A stretch of 64,000 nucleotides of DNA from UBA5069 sp964560495 (GTDB lineage: Bacteria; Chloroflexota; Anaerolineae; Caldilineales; Caldilineaceae). Positions 15,749 to 26,400 of this stretch are shown piece by piece; positions within the stretch are counted from its first letter, which is position 1, and each line of letters begins with the position of its first letter. The stretch spans positions 1-64,000 of the forward strand of contig CAZLMM010000006.1 of the NCBI GenBank assembly GCA_964560495.1, in the 5' to 3' direction. Position numbers and translations under genes: made by a program. Under the pieces are notes generated by a model. It made no database searches. It was not told the origin of the DNA and was given only the letters and a program-made list of their open reading frames with translations.

Positions 15749-17284
15749 TTGGAGGCTTATATAAAAAAACTGCGTGAACGCAAGGCGATTGCCGCAGGCA
15801 ACGAAAAAGAGGCAGAGGCGCAGCACAAGAAAGGACGGTTGACTGCGCGTGAGCGCATCGACCTGCTTTTCGACCCAGGCACTTTCAACGAGATCGACAC
15901 GTTAGTGACGCCGCGCTACGACAAGTATATGGACGGTCGCGGGTCGCGCTACGGCGACGGCGTCGTCACCGGTTTTGGGCAGATTCACGGACGCCGGGTC
16001 TTTGTGGCGTCGCAAAATGCGGCGGTCATGGGCGGCTCTTTGGGCGAGATGCACGCCAACAAGATCGTCAAGGCCATGCACATGGCGCTCAAGTATGGCT
16101 GCCCCTTCATTGCACTCAACGATTCCGGCGGAGCGCGCATCCAGGAGGGGGTGGATAGCCTGGGTGGTTACGCCAAGATCTTCGACGCCAACTGCGAGGC
16201 TTCGGGCGTCATTCCCCAGTTCTCTGTCATCCTGGGACCCTGCGCCGGCGGCGCGGTCTACTCGCCCGCGCTCACCGATTTCGTCTTCATGACCGAGAAC
16301 TCCTACATGTTCATCACCGGGCCGGAAGTGGTGCGCGCGGTGATGCAGGAAAATGTCAGCCTGGAGGAATTGGGCGGCGGCATGGTGCACAGCAAGGAAA
16401 GCGGCGTGAGTCACTTCCTGGCCAAGGATGACGCCGAGTGCCTGTCAAAAGTGCGGGAGCTGCTCTCCTACCTGCCCTCCAACAACCAGGACGACCCGCC
16501 CTACATTCCTCCTCTGGACGACCCGGAACGTCGCTGCCCCGAACTGGAAGAACTGGTGCCGGTCGATCCCCACAAGCCCTATGACGTGCGCAAAGTGATT
16601 GCCAGCGTCGTGGACAACGGACGCTTCTTCGAGGTGCACGAGTTGTGGGCCGAGAACATGGTCGTCGGTTTCGCCCGTCTCAACGGTCATGTCATCGGCA
16701 TCGTCGCCAACCAACCCATGGTGCTGGCCGGCTGCATCGACATCAAGGCGTCCATCAAGGCCGCGCACTTCATCCGCATCTGCGACACGTACAACGTGCC
16801 CATCGTCACGCTCCAGGATGTACCCGGTTTTCTCCCTGGCACGCACCAGGAGTATGGCGGCATCATCCGCAACGGCGCGCGTATGATCTACGCCTATTCA
16901 GAGGCCGTGGTGCCCAAGCTTATGGTCATCCTGCGCAAAAGCTATGGCGGCGCCTACTGCGTCATGAGCAGCAAGGGGTTGCGCGGCGATCTGCTCTATG
17001 CCTGGCCCAACGCCGAGATCGCGGTTATGGGCGCGGAAGGCGCGGTCAACATCCTCTTCCGCAAGCAAGTGCAAGAAGCGCCTGACTCGGAGGCCAAACG
17101 CAAGGAGCTGGTGGCTGATTACGAGGAGAAGTTCAACAATCCGTACGTCGCTGCGGCGCGCGGACTCATCGATGACGTCATCGAGCCGCGCGACACGCGG
17201 CGCGTGCTCATCCAGGCGCTGGAAGTGACGATGAGCAAGCGCGAACGTCACCTGCCCAAAAAACACGGCATCTCGCCCATGTAG
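15749..17284 (+). CDS. Acyl-CoA carboxylase carboxyltransferase subunit (PccB/AccD family)
   Basis: 511 residues with the two crotonase-like halves of the family. The N half has ASQNAAVMGGSLGEMHANKI, LNDSGGARIQEGVDSLGGY and GPCAGGAVYSPALTDF. The C half has NQPMVLAGCIDIKASIKAA, DVPGFLPGTHQEYGGIIR and SYGGAYCVMSSKGLRGD. It transfers the carboxyl group from carboxybiotin to an acyl-CoA, giving malonyl- or methylmalonyl-type extender units for the synthase. The residue at the known acyl-specificity position (GGAY-x-VM) is Cys, neither the Asp of propionyl-CoA enzymes nor the Ile of acetyl-CoA ones, so the substrate is open. The start is TTG at 15749, set by CGGAGG (15735-15740) 8 nt upstream. First gene of a three-gene operon. 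Confidence 0.92.
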   Translation: MEAYIKKLRERKAIAAGNEKEAEAQHKKGRLTARERIDLLFDPGTFNEIDTLVTPRYDKYMDGRGSRYGDGVVTGFGQIHGRRVFVASQNAAVMGGSLGEMHANKIVKAMHMALKYGCPFIALNDSGGARIQEGVDSLGGYAKIFDANCEASGVIPQFSVILGPCAGGAVYSPALTDFVFMTENSYMFITGPEVVRAVMQENVSLEELGGGMVHSKESGVSHFLAKDDAECLSKVRELLSYLPSNNQDDPPYIPPLDDPERRCPELEELVPVDPHKPYDVRKVIASVVDNGRFFEVHELWAENMVVGFARLNGHVIGIVANQPMVLAGCIDIKASIKAAHFIRICDTYNVPIVTLQDVPGFLPGTHQEYGGIIRNGARMIYAYSEAVVPKLMVILRKSYGGAYCVMSSKGLRGDLLYAWPNAEIAVMGAEGAVNILFRKQVQEAPDSEAKRKELVADYEEKFNNPYVAAARGLIDDVIEPRDTRRVLIQALEVTMSKRERHLPKKHGISPM

Positions 17285-17301
17285 AAAGGAGGAGGCGCTT
17301 C

Positions 17302-18786
17302 ATGTTCAAGAAAATCCTGATCGCCAACCGAGGCGAAATCGCAGTGCGCATCATCCGCACCTGTCGCGATATGGGCATCCAGACAGTGGCGCTCTATGGC
17401 AGCAGCGACCGGGACTCGCTCCATGTGCGCCTGGCCGACGAGTGTATGCCCGTCACTTCGGAGTTGCGCTACGGCGACAAGGACGAGGTGCTGGCGCTGG
17501 CCAGACAAACGGGCGCGGACGCCATCCATCCTGGCTATGGCTTCCTGGCCGAAGAAGCCGACTTCGCCCAGATGTGCGCCGACGCTGGCGTCGCCTTCAT
17601 CGGCCCGCCGCCCCAGGTGATCGCCAGATTGCGCAACAAGATCGACACGTTGGAGGCGGCCAACCGCGCCGGCTTCGACACGCCACTCCACTCGGAAACA
17701 TCCTTTGGCGCGCAAGACTTTGCGTTGATGCAAGCTGCGGCCGCCGACATGGGCTATCCTCTGGTGGTGAAGTCATGTCGCGGCGGTCGCGGGCGTGGCG
17801 AGCGGGTCATCAATTCGCCTGATGAGCTGGCGCGCAAAGTGGATGCAGCGCGGCGAGAGGCGCGCATGATCTATGGCGACGAGAGCGTCTATCTGGAACA
17901 GGTGATTGCGCCGTCGCATCACATCTCCGTGCAAATTCTGGGAGACTTTGCGGGCAGCATCATCCACCTGGGCGAACGCGAAGGTTCGCTCACCCGCCAC
18001 AACCAAAAGCTGGTGGAGGAAGCGCCCGCGCCCTGCCTGACGGATGAACAGCGTCGTCGCATCTGCAACGCGGCAGTCGAGATTGCCCGGCTCTTCAATT
18101 ACCAAAATCTTGGCTCCGTCGAGTTCCTGGTGGACAACGAAGGCGACTACTATTTCACAGAGATCAAAGCGCGCATCACCATCGAGCACCCGGTGACTGA
18201 AATGCTGACCGGGATTGATCTGGTAGGCGAACAGATTCGCATCGCCGCGGGAGAAACGTTGCGCTTTCGCCAGGAGGACATTCGCATCTCTGGTCACGCC
18301 ATGCAATGCCGCATCAACGCCGAAGACCCGTGGCGCGGCTTTCTGCCCAGCCCCGGCCAGTTGGAGCGTTTCCGGCTGCCTGGTGGGATGCACGTGCGGG
18401 TGGACACCTATGGCTATGTGGGCTGCCAGATCCCCGTGCGCTACGACTCACTGCTGGCCAAGGCTGCCGCCTGGGGCGAGACGCGCTCCGAATGCCTGCG
18501 GCGGCTGCGGCGGGCGTTGGAAGATTTCGGCATCGTCGGCGTGCAGACCAACCTGCCGCTCTATGTTCACATTCTCAACGATCCCGATTTTGTGGCTGGC
18601 GTCTATGACACAGCCTTTATGTGGCGGCATAAGGTGGGTAGATCCACAGCTGATGATGTCATGCGCCGCGATCTGGCGGCCGCAGCAGCGGTGGCTTTTG
18701 TCTTGCGCAATGATTACAGCCGCCCGGTGATCCCGCCCCACCTGCAGTCGGGCTGGCATCGCTCAAGCCGCACAATTCCAGGATAA
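17302..18786 (+). CDS. Biotin carboxylase subunit, divergent at catalytic motifs
   Basis: 494 residues with the ATP-grasp biotin carboxylase layout: KILIANRGEIAVRIIR, IHPGYGFLAEEADFA, the central lid and LGSVEFLVDNEGDYYFTEI, then GHAMQCRINAEDPWRGFLPSPG. It carboxylates biotin on the next gene's product using ATP and bicarbonate. Several normally invariant positions are changed. The Gly-rich ATP loop reads KSCRGGRGRGERV instead of K-A-x-G-G-G-G-G-R-G-M. The segment usually E-M-N-T-R-I-Q-V-E-H reads EIKARITIEH, so the Asn and Gln at metal and bicarbonate positions are Lys and Thr. It starts 17 nt after the carboxyltransferase gene with a strong AAAGGAGGAGG. Either an unusual clade or a weakened enzyme. 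Confidence 0.9.
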   Translation: MFKKILIANRGEIAVRIIRTCRDMGIQTVALYGSSDRDSLHVRLADECMPVTSELRYGDKDEVLALARQTGADAIHPGYGFLAEEADFAQMCADAGVAFIGPPPQVIARLRNKIDTLEAANRAGFDTPLHSETSFGAQDFALMQAAAADMGYPLVVKSCRGGRGRGERVINSPDELARKVDAARREARMIYGDESVYLEQVIAPSHHISVQILGDFAGSIIHLGEREGSLTRHNQKLVEEAPAPCLTDEQRRRICNAAVEIARLFNYQNLGSVEFLVDNEGDYYFTEIKARITIEHPVTEMLTGIDLVGEQIRIAAGETLRFRQEDIRISGHAMQCRINAEDPWRGFLPSPGQLERFRLPGGMHVRVDTYGYVGCQIPVRYDSLLAKAAAWGETRSECLRRLRRALEDFGIVGVQTNLPLYVHILNDPDFVAGVYDTAFMWRHKVGRSTADDVMRRDLAAAAAVAFVLRNDYSRPVIPPHLQSGWHRSSRTIPG

Positions 18787-18792
18787 AAGGAG

Positions 18793-19296
18793 ATGACGAC
18801 AGTGAAGAAACTAAAGGTCAGCCTGGATGACAAAATCTATGATGTGGAGGTGCGGCCGAATCTGGCCGAGCGCAACCAGTTTCTGGTACTGATCGATGGT
18901 CAGGAGCTTCCGGTTTATGTGCCGGATTCCAGAGAACCCGGTCATCTGGAGTGGATGGTAGTGAAACATCGCCCCTATGAATTGGTGTTCTCCCAAGACC
19001 TGGACTGGCTCATCTCGGCAGGCGGAATGCATCGAGTGGAGATTCATGCCGGCGGCGAGCCGACCACCCGTCCACTCAGCGGCGATGGACGGGTGAAGGC
19101 CCCCATTCCCGGGCTGATCACCCGCGTCTTCGTAGAGCCAGGCGCCACTGTGCAGGCTGGGCAACGGCTCTTGGTGCTAGAAGCCATGAAGATGGAGAAT
19201 GAGGTGCGTGCGCCGCGAGGAGGTGTCGTTCAGCAAGTGAATGTGCACCCAGGCCAGAGCGTCAACCTGAGCGAAGTGATGGTCGAGATTGGATGA
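18793..19296 (+). CDS. Biotin carboxyl carrier protein
   Basis: 167 residues from ATG 18793. A shine-Dalgarno AGGAG (18788-18792) touches that ATG, so the GTG at 18802, 9 nt further on, is the better start (164 residues). The N-terminal 95 residues form an unusual lead domain (VSLDDKIYDVEVRPNLAERN ... ELVFSQDLDWLISAGGMHRVEIH). The C-terminal biotinyl domain carries APIPGLITRVFVEPGATVQ and the biotin-lysine motif EAMKMENEV (about residue 130). It shuttles carboxybiotin between the two upstream subunits. Last gene of the operon; short hairpins at 19320-19378 follow. Confidence 0.9.
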   Translation: MTTVKKLKVSLDDKIYDVEVRPNLAERNQFLVLIDGQELPVYVPDSREPGHLEWMVVKHRPYELVFSQDLDWLISAGGMHRVEIHAGGEPTTRPLSGDGRVKAPIPGLITRVFVEPGATVQAGQRLLVLEAMKMENEVRAPRGGVVQQVNVHPGQSVNLSEVMVEIG

Positions 19297-19319
19297 CACG
19301 GTTGGTGCACAGACATTTA

Positions 19320-19378
19320 TGCGGTTTGTAACCGCACTTATGATAGACTGTCGGAGAGACCCGGTTCAAGGGGTCTAG
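19320..19378 (+). terminator. Candidate terminator hairpins after the carboxylase operon
   Basis: TGCGGTT (19320-19326) and AACCGCA (19330-19336) form a perfect 7-bp stem with a 3-nt loop. A second small stem, AGACCC..GGGTCT, follows near 19358-19378. Neither has a strong T-run, so termination is only suggested. Confidence 0.35.
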
Positions 19379-19408
19379 CCACCCTAATTGCACCCATTGA
19401 CCGAATGA

Positions 19409-19798
19409 TTCTTCCCAAGGATCGCGACGTTCGGGCTGTGGCCCAATGCGGCGTCCGGATTGGCGGCGCTCCGCAGACGCCTTCCCCTGATGCCCCAGTA
19501 CGTTCAGCGCGCACGAGAAATTGCCGCGCGACTGCGAGACCTGCCGAACGTCGAGATCGCGCCAGACCCGCCACAGACGCCAATGATGCATTTGCACATC
19601 AAGGTGGAAGAAACCGCCTTCCTGCGAGCCGCTGCACACATTGCTGAAAGCGAGGGGATTTTCACTTGGGCGGGGACTTCGTCTGGATTGACGCCATCAA
19701 CCCGCATGGTCGAATTGACTGTGGGTGACGCCACACTGGACTTCACTGCCGATGAGATAGCTGGTTTGGTCGAGAGGCTCGTTGAGGGGGCGGCGTAA
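19409..19798 (+). pseudogene. C-terminal remnant of an L-threonine aldolase-like PLP enzyme
   Basis: The frame from about 19409 reads ATFGLWPNAASGLAALRRR, MPQYVQRAREIAARLRDLPN and PDPPQTPMMHLHIKVE, then a short small-domain end. This matches the last 120-130 residues of low-specificity threonine aldolases, which are about 340-350 residues long. The PLP-lysine region and everything N-terminal are missing, there is a stop just upstream and no credible start. It is a truncated leftover between the carboxylase operon and acpS, and shows that this side of the lipid locus has also been rearranged. Confidence 0.7.
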
Positions 19799-19857
19799 CT
19801 TGGGCTTATCGACGAGATTGCGGGTGCATGAAGCGCAGCCGTGGGTGAAGTGGGCCA

Positions 19858-20223
19858 TCAAAACGCCACGACAAAGGCCACGGCCTTTTTGCGGTCGTGG
19901 CTGATGCTGATGCTCCAGCCAGACAGTCCCAACGCGGCAGCGCGGGCTGCGGCGGCTTCGTGCAACACCAGAAGCGGTTCGCCCTCTGCCCCACGCAGCA
20001 CCTCGATGTCGCTCCAGCCGATGCCATGTCGCCAGACGCCCGTGCCCAGGGCCTTGGCCACCGCCTCCTTGGCGGCGAAGCGCCCGGCCAGCGACTCCGC
20101 CCGTCCGTGACAGGCGGCCAGCTCACTCGCCGTATAGACGCGTGACAAAAAGCGGTCGCCAAACCGCTCGACCGCTTTACGGATACGCTTGATTTCGATC
20201 AAGTCCACGCCGCTACGCAACAT
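19858..20223 (-). CDS. acpS: Holo-[acyl-carrier-protein] synthase
   Basis: 121 residues, the normal AcpS length. It has the N-terminal metal motif GVDLIEIKRIRKAVERFG, the central SLAGRFAAKEAVAKALGTG and the C-terminal GWSISISHDRKKAVAFVVA. AcpS loads phosphopantetheine onto the discrete carrier protein of fatty acid synthesis. It is the second such transferase in the window and of the other structural class: the Sfp-type enzyme at 14684 would serve the large synthase, this one primary metabolism. It is transcribed against the carboxylase operon, and no partner gene is visible. Confidence 0.93.
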   Translation of the reverse strand: MLRSGVDLIEIKRIRKAVERFGDRFLSRVYTASELAACHGRAESLAGRFAAKEAVAKALGTGVWRHGIGWSDIEVLRGAEGEPLLVLHEAAAARAAALGLSGWSISISHDRKKAVAFVVAF

Positions 20224-20253
20224 TCTCGGTTATATCCGCCTTTGTCTATCTGC

Positions 20254-20360
20254 CCTTTGGTGAGTTGCGCTTGTTTGAGGATGCTGTTGAGCGTGCCTGG
20301 CGCCAGATCATCGCCTGGATGTCCGGCAATGGTGACACATCCAGGTGTATTGTAACACAC
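20254..20360 (-). pseudogene. hicA remnant (C-terminal half of a HicA mRNA interferase)
   Basis: Read on the minus strand, the frame gives YNTPGCVTIAGHPGDDLAPG followed by TLNSILKQAQLTKGQ. This is the second half of the dsRBD-like HicA toxin fold, including the conserved D-L-x-P-G-T-L-x-S-I-L-K-Q. The first half, with the catalytic His, is gone: upstream the frame runs into the 17-bp hairpin at 20356-20394. No hicB partner is seen. Confidence 0.65.
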
Positions 20361-20394
20361 GAACGCCCTTGCGCGATGCAAGGGCGTTCGTGTG
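20356..20394 (-). terminator. 17-bp perfect stem-loop after the giant gene
   Basis: CACACGAACGCCCTTGC (20356-20372) pairs perfectly with 20378-20394 across a 5-nt loop. It lies 52 bp beyond the stop of the giant minus-strand gene. On that strand it is followed by a weak T-rich stretch, so it fits a terminator. It also marks the breakpoint of the hicA remnant. Confidence 0.6.
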
Positions 20395-20445
20395 AGGATG
20401 TAGTTCGGCGCAGCGAGCGCACACACGCCAGATAGCGTCGTGCGC

Positions 20446-23400
20446 TCACTCCGCGATTACGCCGATCTCTCCTCCGTTGAAGATCGCCGGCAGATAGAGC
20501 CGTTGGCTCTGTTCTTCGGCCTCTGGCGCGCTCTCCTCTTGCAGAGCGGGCGTTTCCACCGGCGCGGGTGTATTTTCGGACTGACCCTGGACCAACACGC
20601 TGTCACGCTGGATCACCGGCAGGAAGACCTGGGTCGGCGTTCCGGCTTCTGGCGACGCGCCTTCTGGCTGCGCCCCTGTGACGGGCATCCCCGGCGTCAG
20701 CGGATTCACCGCGGGCTGGGTCGGCGTCGTCTCGGTCGGGACAGTGACGGTGAGCGCAGGCGTCTCTACGATGGGCGCGCTCACCACGGGCGTCACGACT
20801 GCGGTTGGTTCGCTGGGCGTCGTGGTCGTCAGTGGCTGGGTTGGGGTCTCCACGCCGACGCCCAGCACATCGGACACAACGCTGAGCTGGACATTCGTTG
20901 CGCTGTAGAGCACGTCGAAACGTTTGCCGTTGCCAATCGTGCGCCCGTCCACTGTTATAAACGTCCCCGTGCGCGAGCCAAAGGTCATGAAGGTCAGGCT
21001 GTCGCCCAGGTTCGGCTCGAAGCCGGTGGGCCGGGTGATGACCAGTCCGCCGTTGAGGGTGGCCTGCCCACTCACCGCCAGCCGGTCGAAGCCAGTCGTC
21101 GGGTCCAGGCTCTGCACGCCCACGAGCATGCTGCCGCCAGCCTGTTGGGTGTACTTGCCGCTGATGGTCAGCGCCGAACCCAGCGGCTCGATATCCAGCA
21201 CGCCGGCGTTGACCACGTCACTGTTGAGCGTCCCGCGCCCGGCCAGCACGCCGCCCTGAATCTGGATGGCCGCTGGCGAGGTCATGCGGAGCGAGCCGCC
21301 GTCCAGCCAGGTCATCCCGCCAGTCTGGACATAGCTGGTGCGGAAGTGGATGCCGCCGGTCTGCACGCGCAACGTTCCGCTGTTGGTGATATTGCCAAAG
21401 AACGATTGCTCCGTCGTCCCGGCGGACTTGACCAACGTCCCCTCGTTGATGATCGTTCCGGCAGCCTGGGAGAAGGAGTTGCCGCTGCGTGCATCGAAGA
21501 TGGCACCAGTGAGGTTGCGCAAGACGCCGCCGTTGATCAGGCTAATGTCGCCGCCGCTCCACACTGCACTGCCGCCGTTCTCGAAGGTGCGTCCGTCCAC
21601 AGTCTTGGTGGATGTGTTCAGCAGCGCCGAACCGCCGCTGTAGAGCCGGCCGCTGCCCTTGACCGTGCCGCTCGTCCAGGTGAAGATAGTGGTGACGGTG
21701 AGTGAGTCGCTGCCGCTGAGCGTGCCGTTGGTCATTTGCAGCCTGGACACCGAAACTTGCTCGCCGCTGCTCAAGGCCAGCTCGCCGTTGGTCAGGTTGA
21801 CAAAGCCGCCCAGCGAGACGAGGGTGGCCGTAGGCGCAAGGGTGATCTTGCCGCTGCTGCCGCTTTCGGTCGCGCCGGCGATGTTGTACGTCCCCTCCAC
21901 GGTGAGCGGATTGAGAGCGCGCACGCTGCCCGCGCCCTGCACTGCGCCGCCCGCCGCCACATTGTAGGGCTTGCTCGCCACTTCCAGAGTCGCGCCGGCC
22001 TGCACGTTGATCTGCCCGGTGGTCGCGCCGCCCCCGGTGAGCGACACCGTTCCCATGGCCATATCCAGCAACCCACTGTTGTCGAAGAGGGTGGGAATCG
22101 TGGTCACATCGCCTACGGTGGTCTTCAGCACTGCACCGTGGTTGACGAAGGAGCCGACCGGAGCGAGATTGAAGCTGACGTCGGCGGTCGTGCGAATGTC
22201 GAAGGTCGCGCCGGTATGGTTGGTGAACACGGCGGTTTTATTGATGAAGAATCCACCGCCTGTCCACATTGCGTTGCCAAAGTTCTCCAGGTCGAAGTCC
22301 TCGATGAACTTGTTCGCAGTGCTTTGCATCAGCGTCGAGCCGAGGAGGGCCATACGCGCCAGACCCTTGATGGTGCCGCTTGTCCAGGTCATCGCGTTGG
22401 TCACAGTGATCGGGTCGTCGGCGGTCAACACTGGGTTGGTGCTGCCCATCTCGAAGCTCGCCACGACCACGGGCTCGCCGCTGCGCAGGTTAAGTGCACC
22501 GCGCACGAAGTTCACTCTTCCGCCCAGCTTGAGCAGGATGCTGGACGGCTCGAAGGTGAGCGTACCGTTGTCGATCCAGGTCACGCCGTCCAGCGCATAG
22601 ACGCCATTCACACTCACCGTTCCGCCAGTGTACATGAAGACGCCGGCGCCCTGGACTGTGGCGCTGTTGGCGAAGACATAGTCGGCGGCGAACTTGAGCG
22701 TGCCGTTGGCGTCGGCAATGAAGAGGTTGCTGCCCAGGCCGCCGCCGCGCAGGGTCATGACGCCGTTGGCCGCGCGCACTTCGCCCAGGTTGTTTACGGT
22801 CCAGTCGATGGTGTTCTCTGTCCCGGCGTTCTTGATGAGCGAGCCTTCCACTTGCAGCGCGGGTCGCGTCCCTGTGGCCGGGTTGAATTCCATGTTGAAG
22901 TTGGTCTGCACGTCGAAGACCGCGCTTGGCGGAATGCGCACCACCGCGCCGTTTGTTCCCCGTAGCACGCCACCCGTGTGTACGGCCTGGCCGCTGACGG
23001 TCAGCGTGTGGCCGACCAGGTTCTTGGTCGAGGTGGTCATGCGCAGATTCGCCGCTGTGGTGCTGCCAGAGCCGCTCAAGGAGCCGCTCACCCAGGTGAA
23101 AACCTGCGTCACGGTGATCTTGCTGTTGGCCTGGAGCGACGCATTGCCGGTCAATTGCAGCTTGGCGGGTGTGAAGAGTGCGCCGGGCGCTGCGGTCAGC
23201 GAGCCGCTGGCAATGTCTGTCAGACCGCTAGCAGTGTAGCTGCCGGCCAACGTCATACTGCCGCTGTTGTTGCGGAAGATTCCTGCGCCTGTGATGGTCG
23301 AGCCAGACTCTGCGTTGAACGCGCCGCGCTGATCGACCACAGCTGCCGCCTGCACATCCAGGCTGCCGCGATGTGTCGTCGTTCCCCAGAACCAGGCTGT

Positions 23401-26400
23401 GCCGCTCACCAACGTCGCCGCGTTGTTGATGATGAAGTTGCCTTCCACCTCGAAAGGTTGGTTGACCGTGTTCATGGTCAGGCTGCCGTCGACTTGCAGG
23501 GTCGGCGCGGCGCCTACGCTGTTGAAGTGGTCGAAGAAGGTATCGCCAGTCACGTTGAGGGTCGAGCCAGACGCAACATGGAAGGTCGCGCCGTTTTGCG
23601 CCCGCATGTCGCCGCCCACCCAGGTTCCTGCGCCATGGAGCGCGAGAGAACGACCGTTGAGCGTCATTGTCCCGTTGCCCAGCTTCAGACTGCCCGTCGC
23701 TGCTGTGCGTCCGACGCCGGTCATGGTTCCACCCGTCCAGGTCATCATGTGGGTGACGGTGATCGGGTCGCCGCCTTGCAGCGTCCCGAAGCTCAGCGTG
23801 AGCTTGGACAAGACGACGCCTGCGCCGCTGTCGAAGGTGTGCGCGCCGCCGCTGATGCGCAGCTCACCTGCGCCGCTGTGGCCGCCGTTGAGCGTGAACG
23901 AGCCGGCGCTGAAGGTCATGAGACCGTTGTTGGTCAGGCTGCCGCCAACGTTTACGCTAAGCGAGCCGATGCTGAGAGTAACAGAGCCGTTGTTGGTCAG
24001 GCTGCCGCCCGCCGCGATGGTGTGGCTGCCGCCGAGCAGATCCAGAATTGCGCCAGGCTGCACATCGATGCTGCCGCTGGTGACGCTGCCGTTGCGCAGA
24101 CTCAGCGTACCGGTCATCACCTCGATCACACCTGTGTTGGTTATCACCGAGCGCAGGATGGCCGTTGTCGCCGGCGCGGTCTTGATCAGCGTTCCCTCGT
24201 TGAGCACCGCCGGCTGCGGGCTGTTGTCCCACCAGAAGTTGTTGGCGTCGCCGGTCATCTCGGTCACTGCGCCGGGCAGGTTATGCCAACGCGCGCCATT
24301 CGTCCCGTCGATCTGACCTCTCCACACGGCGTGGCCGGCGTTGACCAGCGTCTGCCCATTCAGCGTGCGGGCGCTGGCGCTATCCATCACGATGTGATTG
24401 AGCACCGTGGTGCGCCCTGCGCCGGACAGCATGGTGGCGTTCCAGGTCATCACATCGGTCACAGTGATGGCGCTGGCCGAGCGCAACTCGCCGCCTACCA
24501 GGTGGAGGCGAGCCGGCGTGAAGGTCGCGTCGCCGCTCACATTGATCAGACCGCCTTCGATGGCAGTCTCACCGCTGACGGCGTATAAGCCATTGATGGT
24601 AAGCTCAACCGGGCTGCCCCACACAGGCGCAGGGCGCAGGCGCACGAAGCCGCCGCCTGTAACGCTCGACCCGGCTGCGAAGACGCCTGAGCCGTTGATG
24701 AATTCAGCCTGCGCGCCCGTCTGCACATGCAACGTCCCACTGTGGGCGAAGCTGCTGCCGATGGACAGCAGACCGTTCTCCACGGTGACTGCGCCGCTGT
24801 TCTCCACCCTGACGCCGAAGAGACTGGCCTGTTCGCTGCTCGTCGTCTTGGTCACACTGCCGCGGTTGCGGAAGGTGGGCAGAAGACCGAGGCCGAAGTA
24901 GTGATAGGCGTTGGTGCCATCGCGGATTTCCAGCGTCGCGCCCAGCAAGTTCTCGAAGACGGCATCGGAACTCATGGCGAGATTGCCCGATTTCCAGAGG
25001 CCGTTGGCCGCGCTGCGCAAAGTCACCCGGTTCAGGTAGTTCGTTCCGCCTTCGATGACCAGGCCGCCCAACGCCGCAACGGGCGTTTGGCTCGCTTCGA
25101 TGTTTGCGCCGTAGAATCCGCCGTTGCTCAGCGTCAGGACGCCAGTCACGGTGACGCCATCGGTGGTCTCCAGCGAAGCGTCCTTCACCGTCAGGTCGTT
25201 GCGCACGATGGCATTTGTGCTTACAAACAGATAGGTGAAGTTCTCCACCGTCAGGCGGCCGTCGCTGCGCAGGCTGCGGATATCCCACGAGCCGCCGGGC
25301 AGACGCACCGTCGCGGTCAGCGGGATATAGACATCGTCGCCAACCTGGGGCAGGGTGTTGTCGCTCCAGTTGGCCGCATCCCACCACGAATCCGTGCCGG
25401 CGCCGCCGTCCCACACCTTGCCCGGCGCCACCGTGATGTCGCCCACGTCGGTCAGACCGCCGCGCGCTGGCGTGATCTCCGCCGACTTGCCCACCATGAC
25501 CACCCCGCCGATCTCCGCATGGGCGATGGCGTAGAGCTTGCCCTGAATCGTCGTCACGCCGGTGATGGTAAAGCTGCCATCCACGCCAGTGACGCCGCTG
25601 CCCAGATTTTCGTCATACCCAAAGTAGCCTTGCTCGCTGCGGATGATCACCTCAGCGCCAGCCACGGGCTGATCGGCCTGGTCGAGCACCACGCCCGTCA
25701 CCGTGGTCAGCGGGTCAGGGATGATGTTGACCAACACTGGCGCGCTGTCGGTTTCATTGCCGTCCACATCGAATGCACGGACGGCCAGCGTCATGCTGGT
25801 TGCGTCGTCAGGAACGTAGACCTGGAACTCAGCCGTCGAGTAGACGCCGCCCGCGCCCTGCCAGTCCCACGGCTCGCCATCCACCAGGAGCGTGAACGCA
25901 TCCAGCCCGTTGTCATCCACGGCTTCCACTGTCACAACAACATAGCTCTGTTCGATGGCAACCGAGCCGCTGAGCGGCGCAGTGATCGTCACCACCGGTT
26001 GAGCCGAAACGACCACGTCGATGACCGGCGCGACCGCGCCTGGCTCCACGAAGTTGCCATCGACGCCACGCGCCCCGCTCACCGGGTCGTAGGCGATCAC
26101 CTCGACCCAGCCCACCACCGGTTCGACGGTGGCATAGAAGCCTTCAGCGTTGGCCGTGGCAGTGAAGAAGCCATTCTGTGCGTTGATTTCCACCCCTGCA
26201 TTGGCGACCGGCGCGCCCGTGCCAAACCAGGTCACCGCGCCGGAGAGCACGCCTTCGGGCTGCCCCACGGTGAGGGTGTACACCTGGCTCACTCCCCAAT
26301 TGCCCGTAGTGTCGCGCGCCTGACCTTGCAACTTTAAGAGGCTGCCCGGCGCCAGATTGGCCGGCGTTTGGAAGCTGAAACTCTCCGCGACCGACTTGCT

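Noticed and set aside
19350..19385. tRNA-like T-arm (GACCC-GGTTCAAG-GGGTC)
   Set aside because: The loop is 8 nt and no acceptor, D or anticodon arms can be placed around it.
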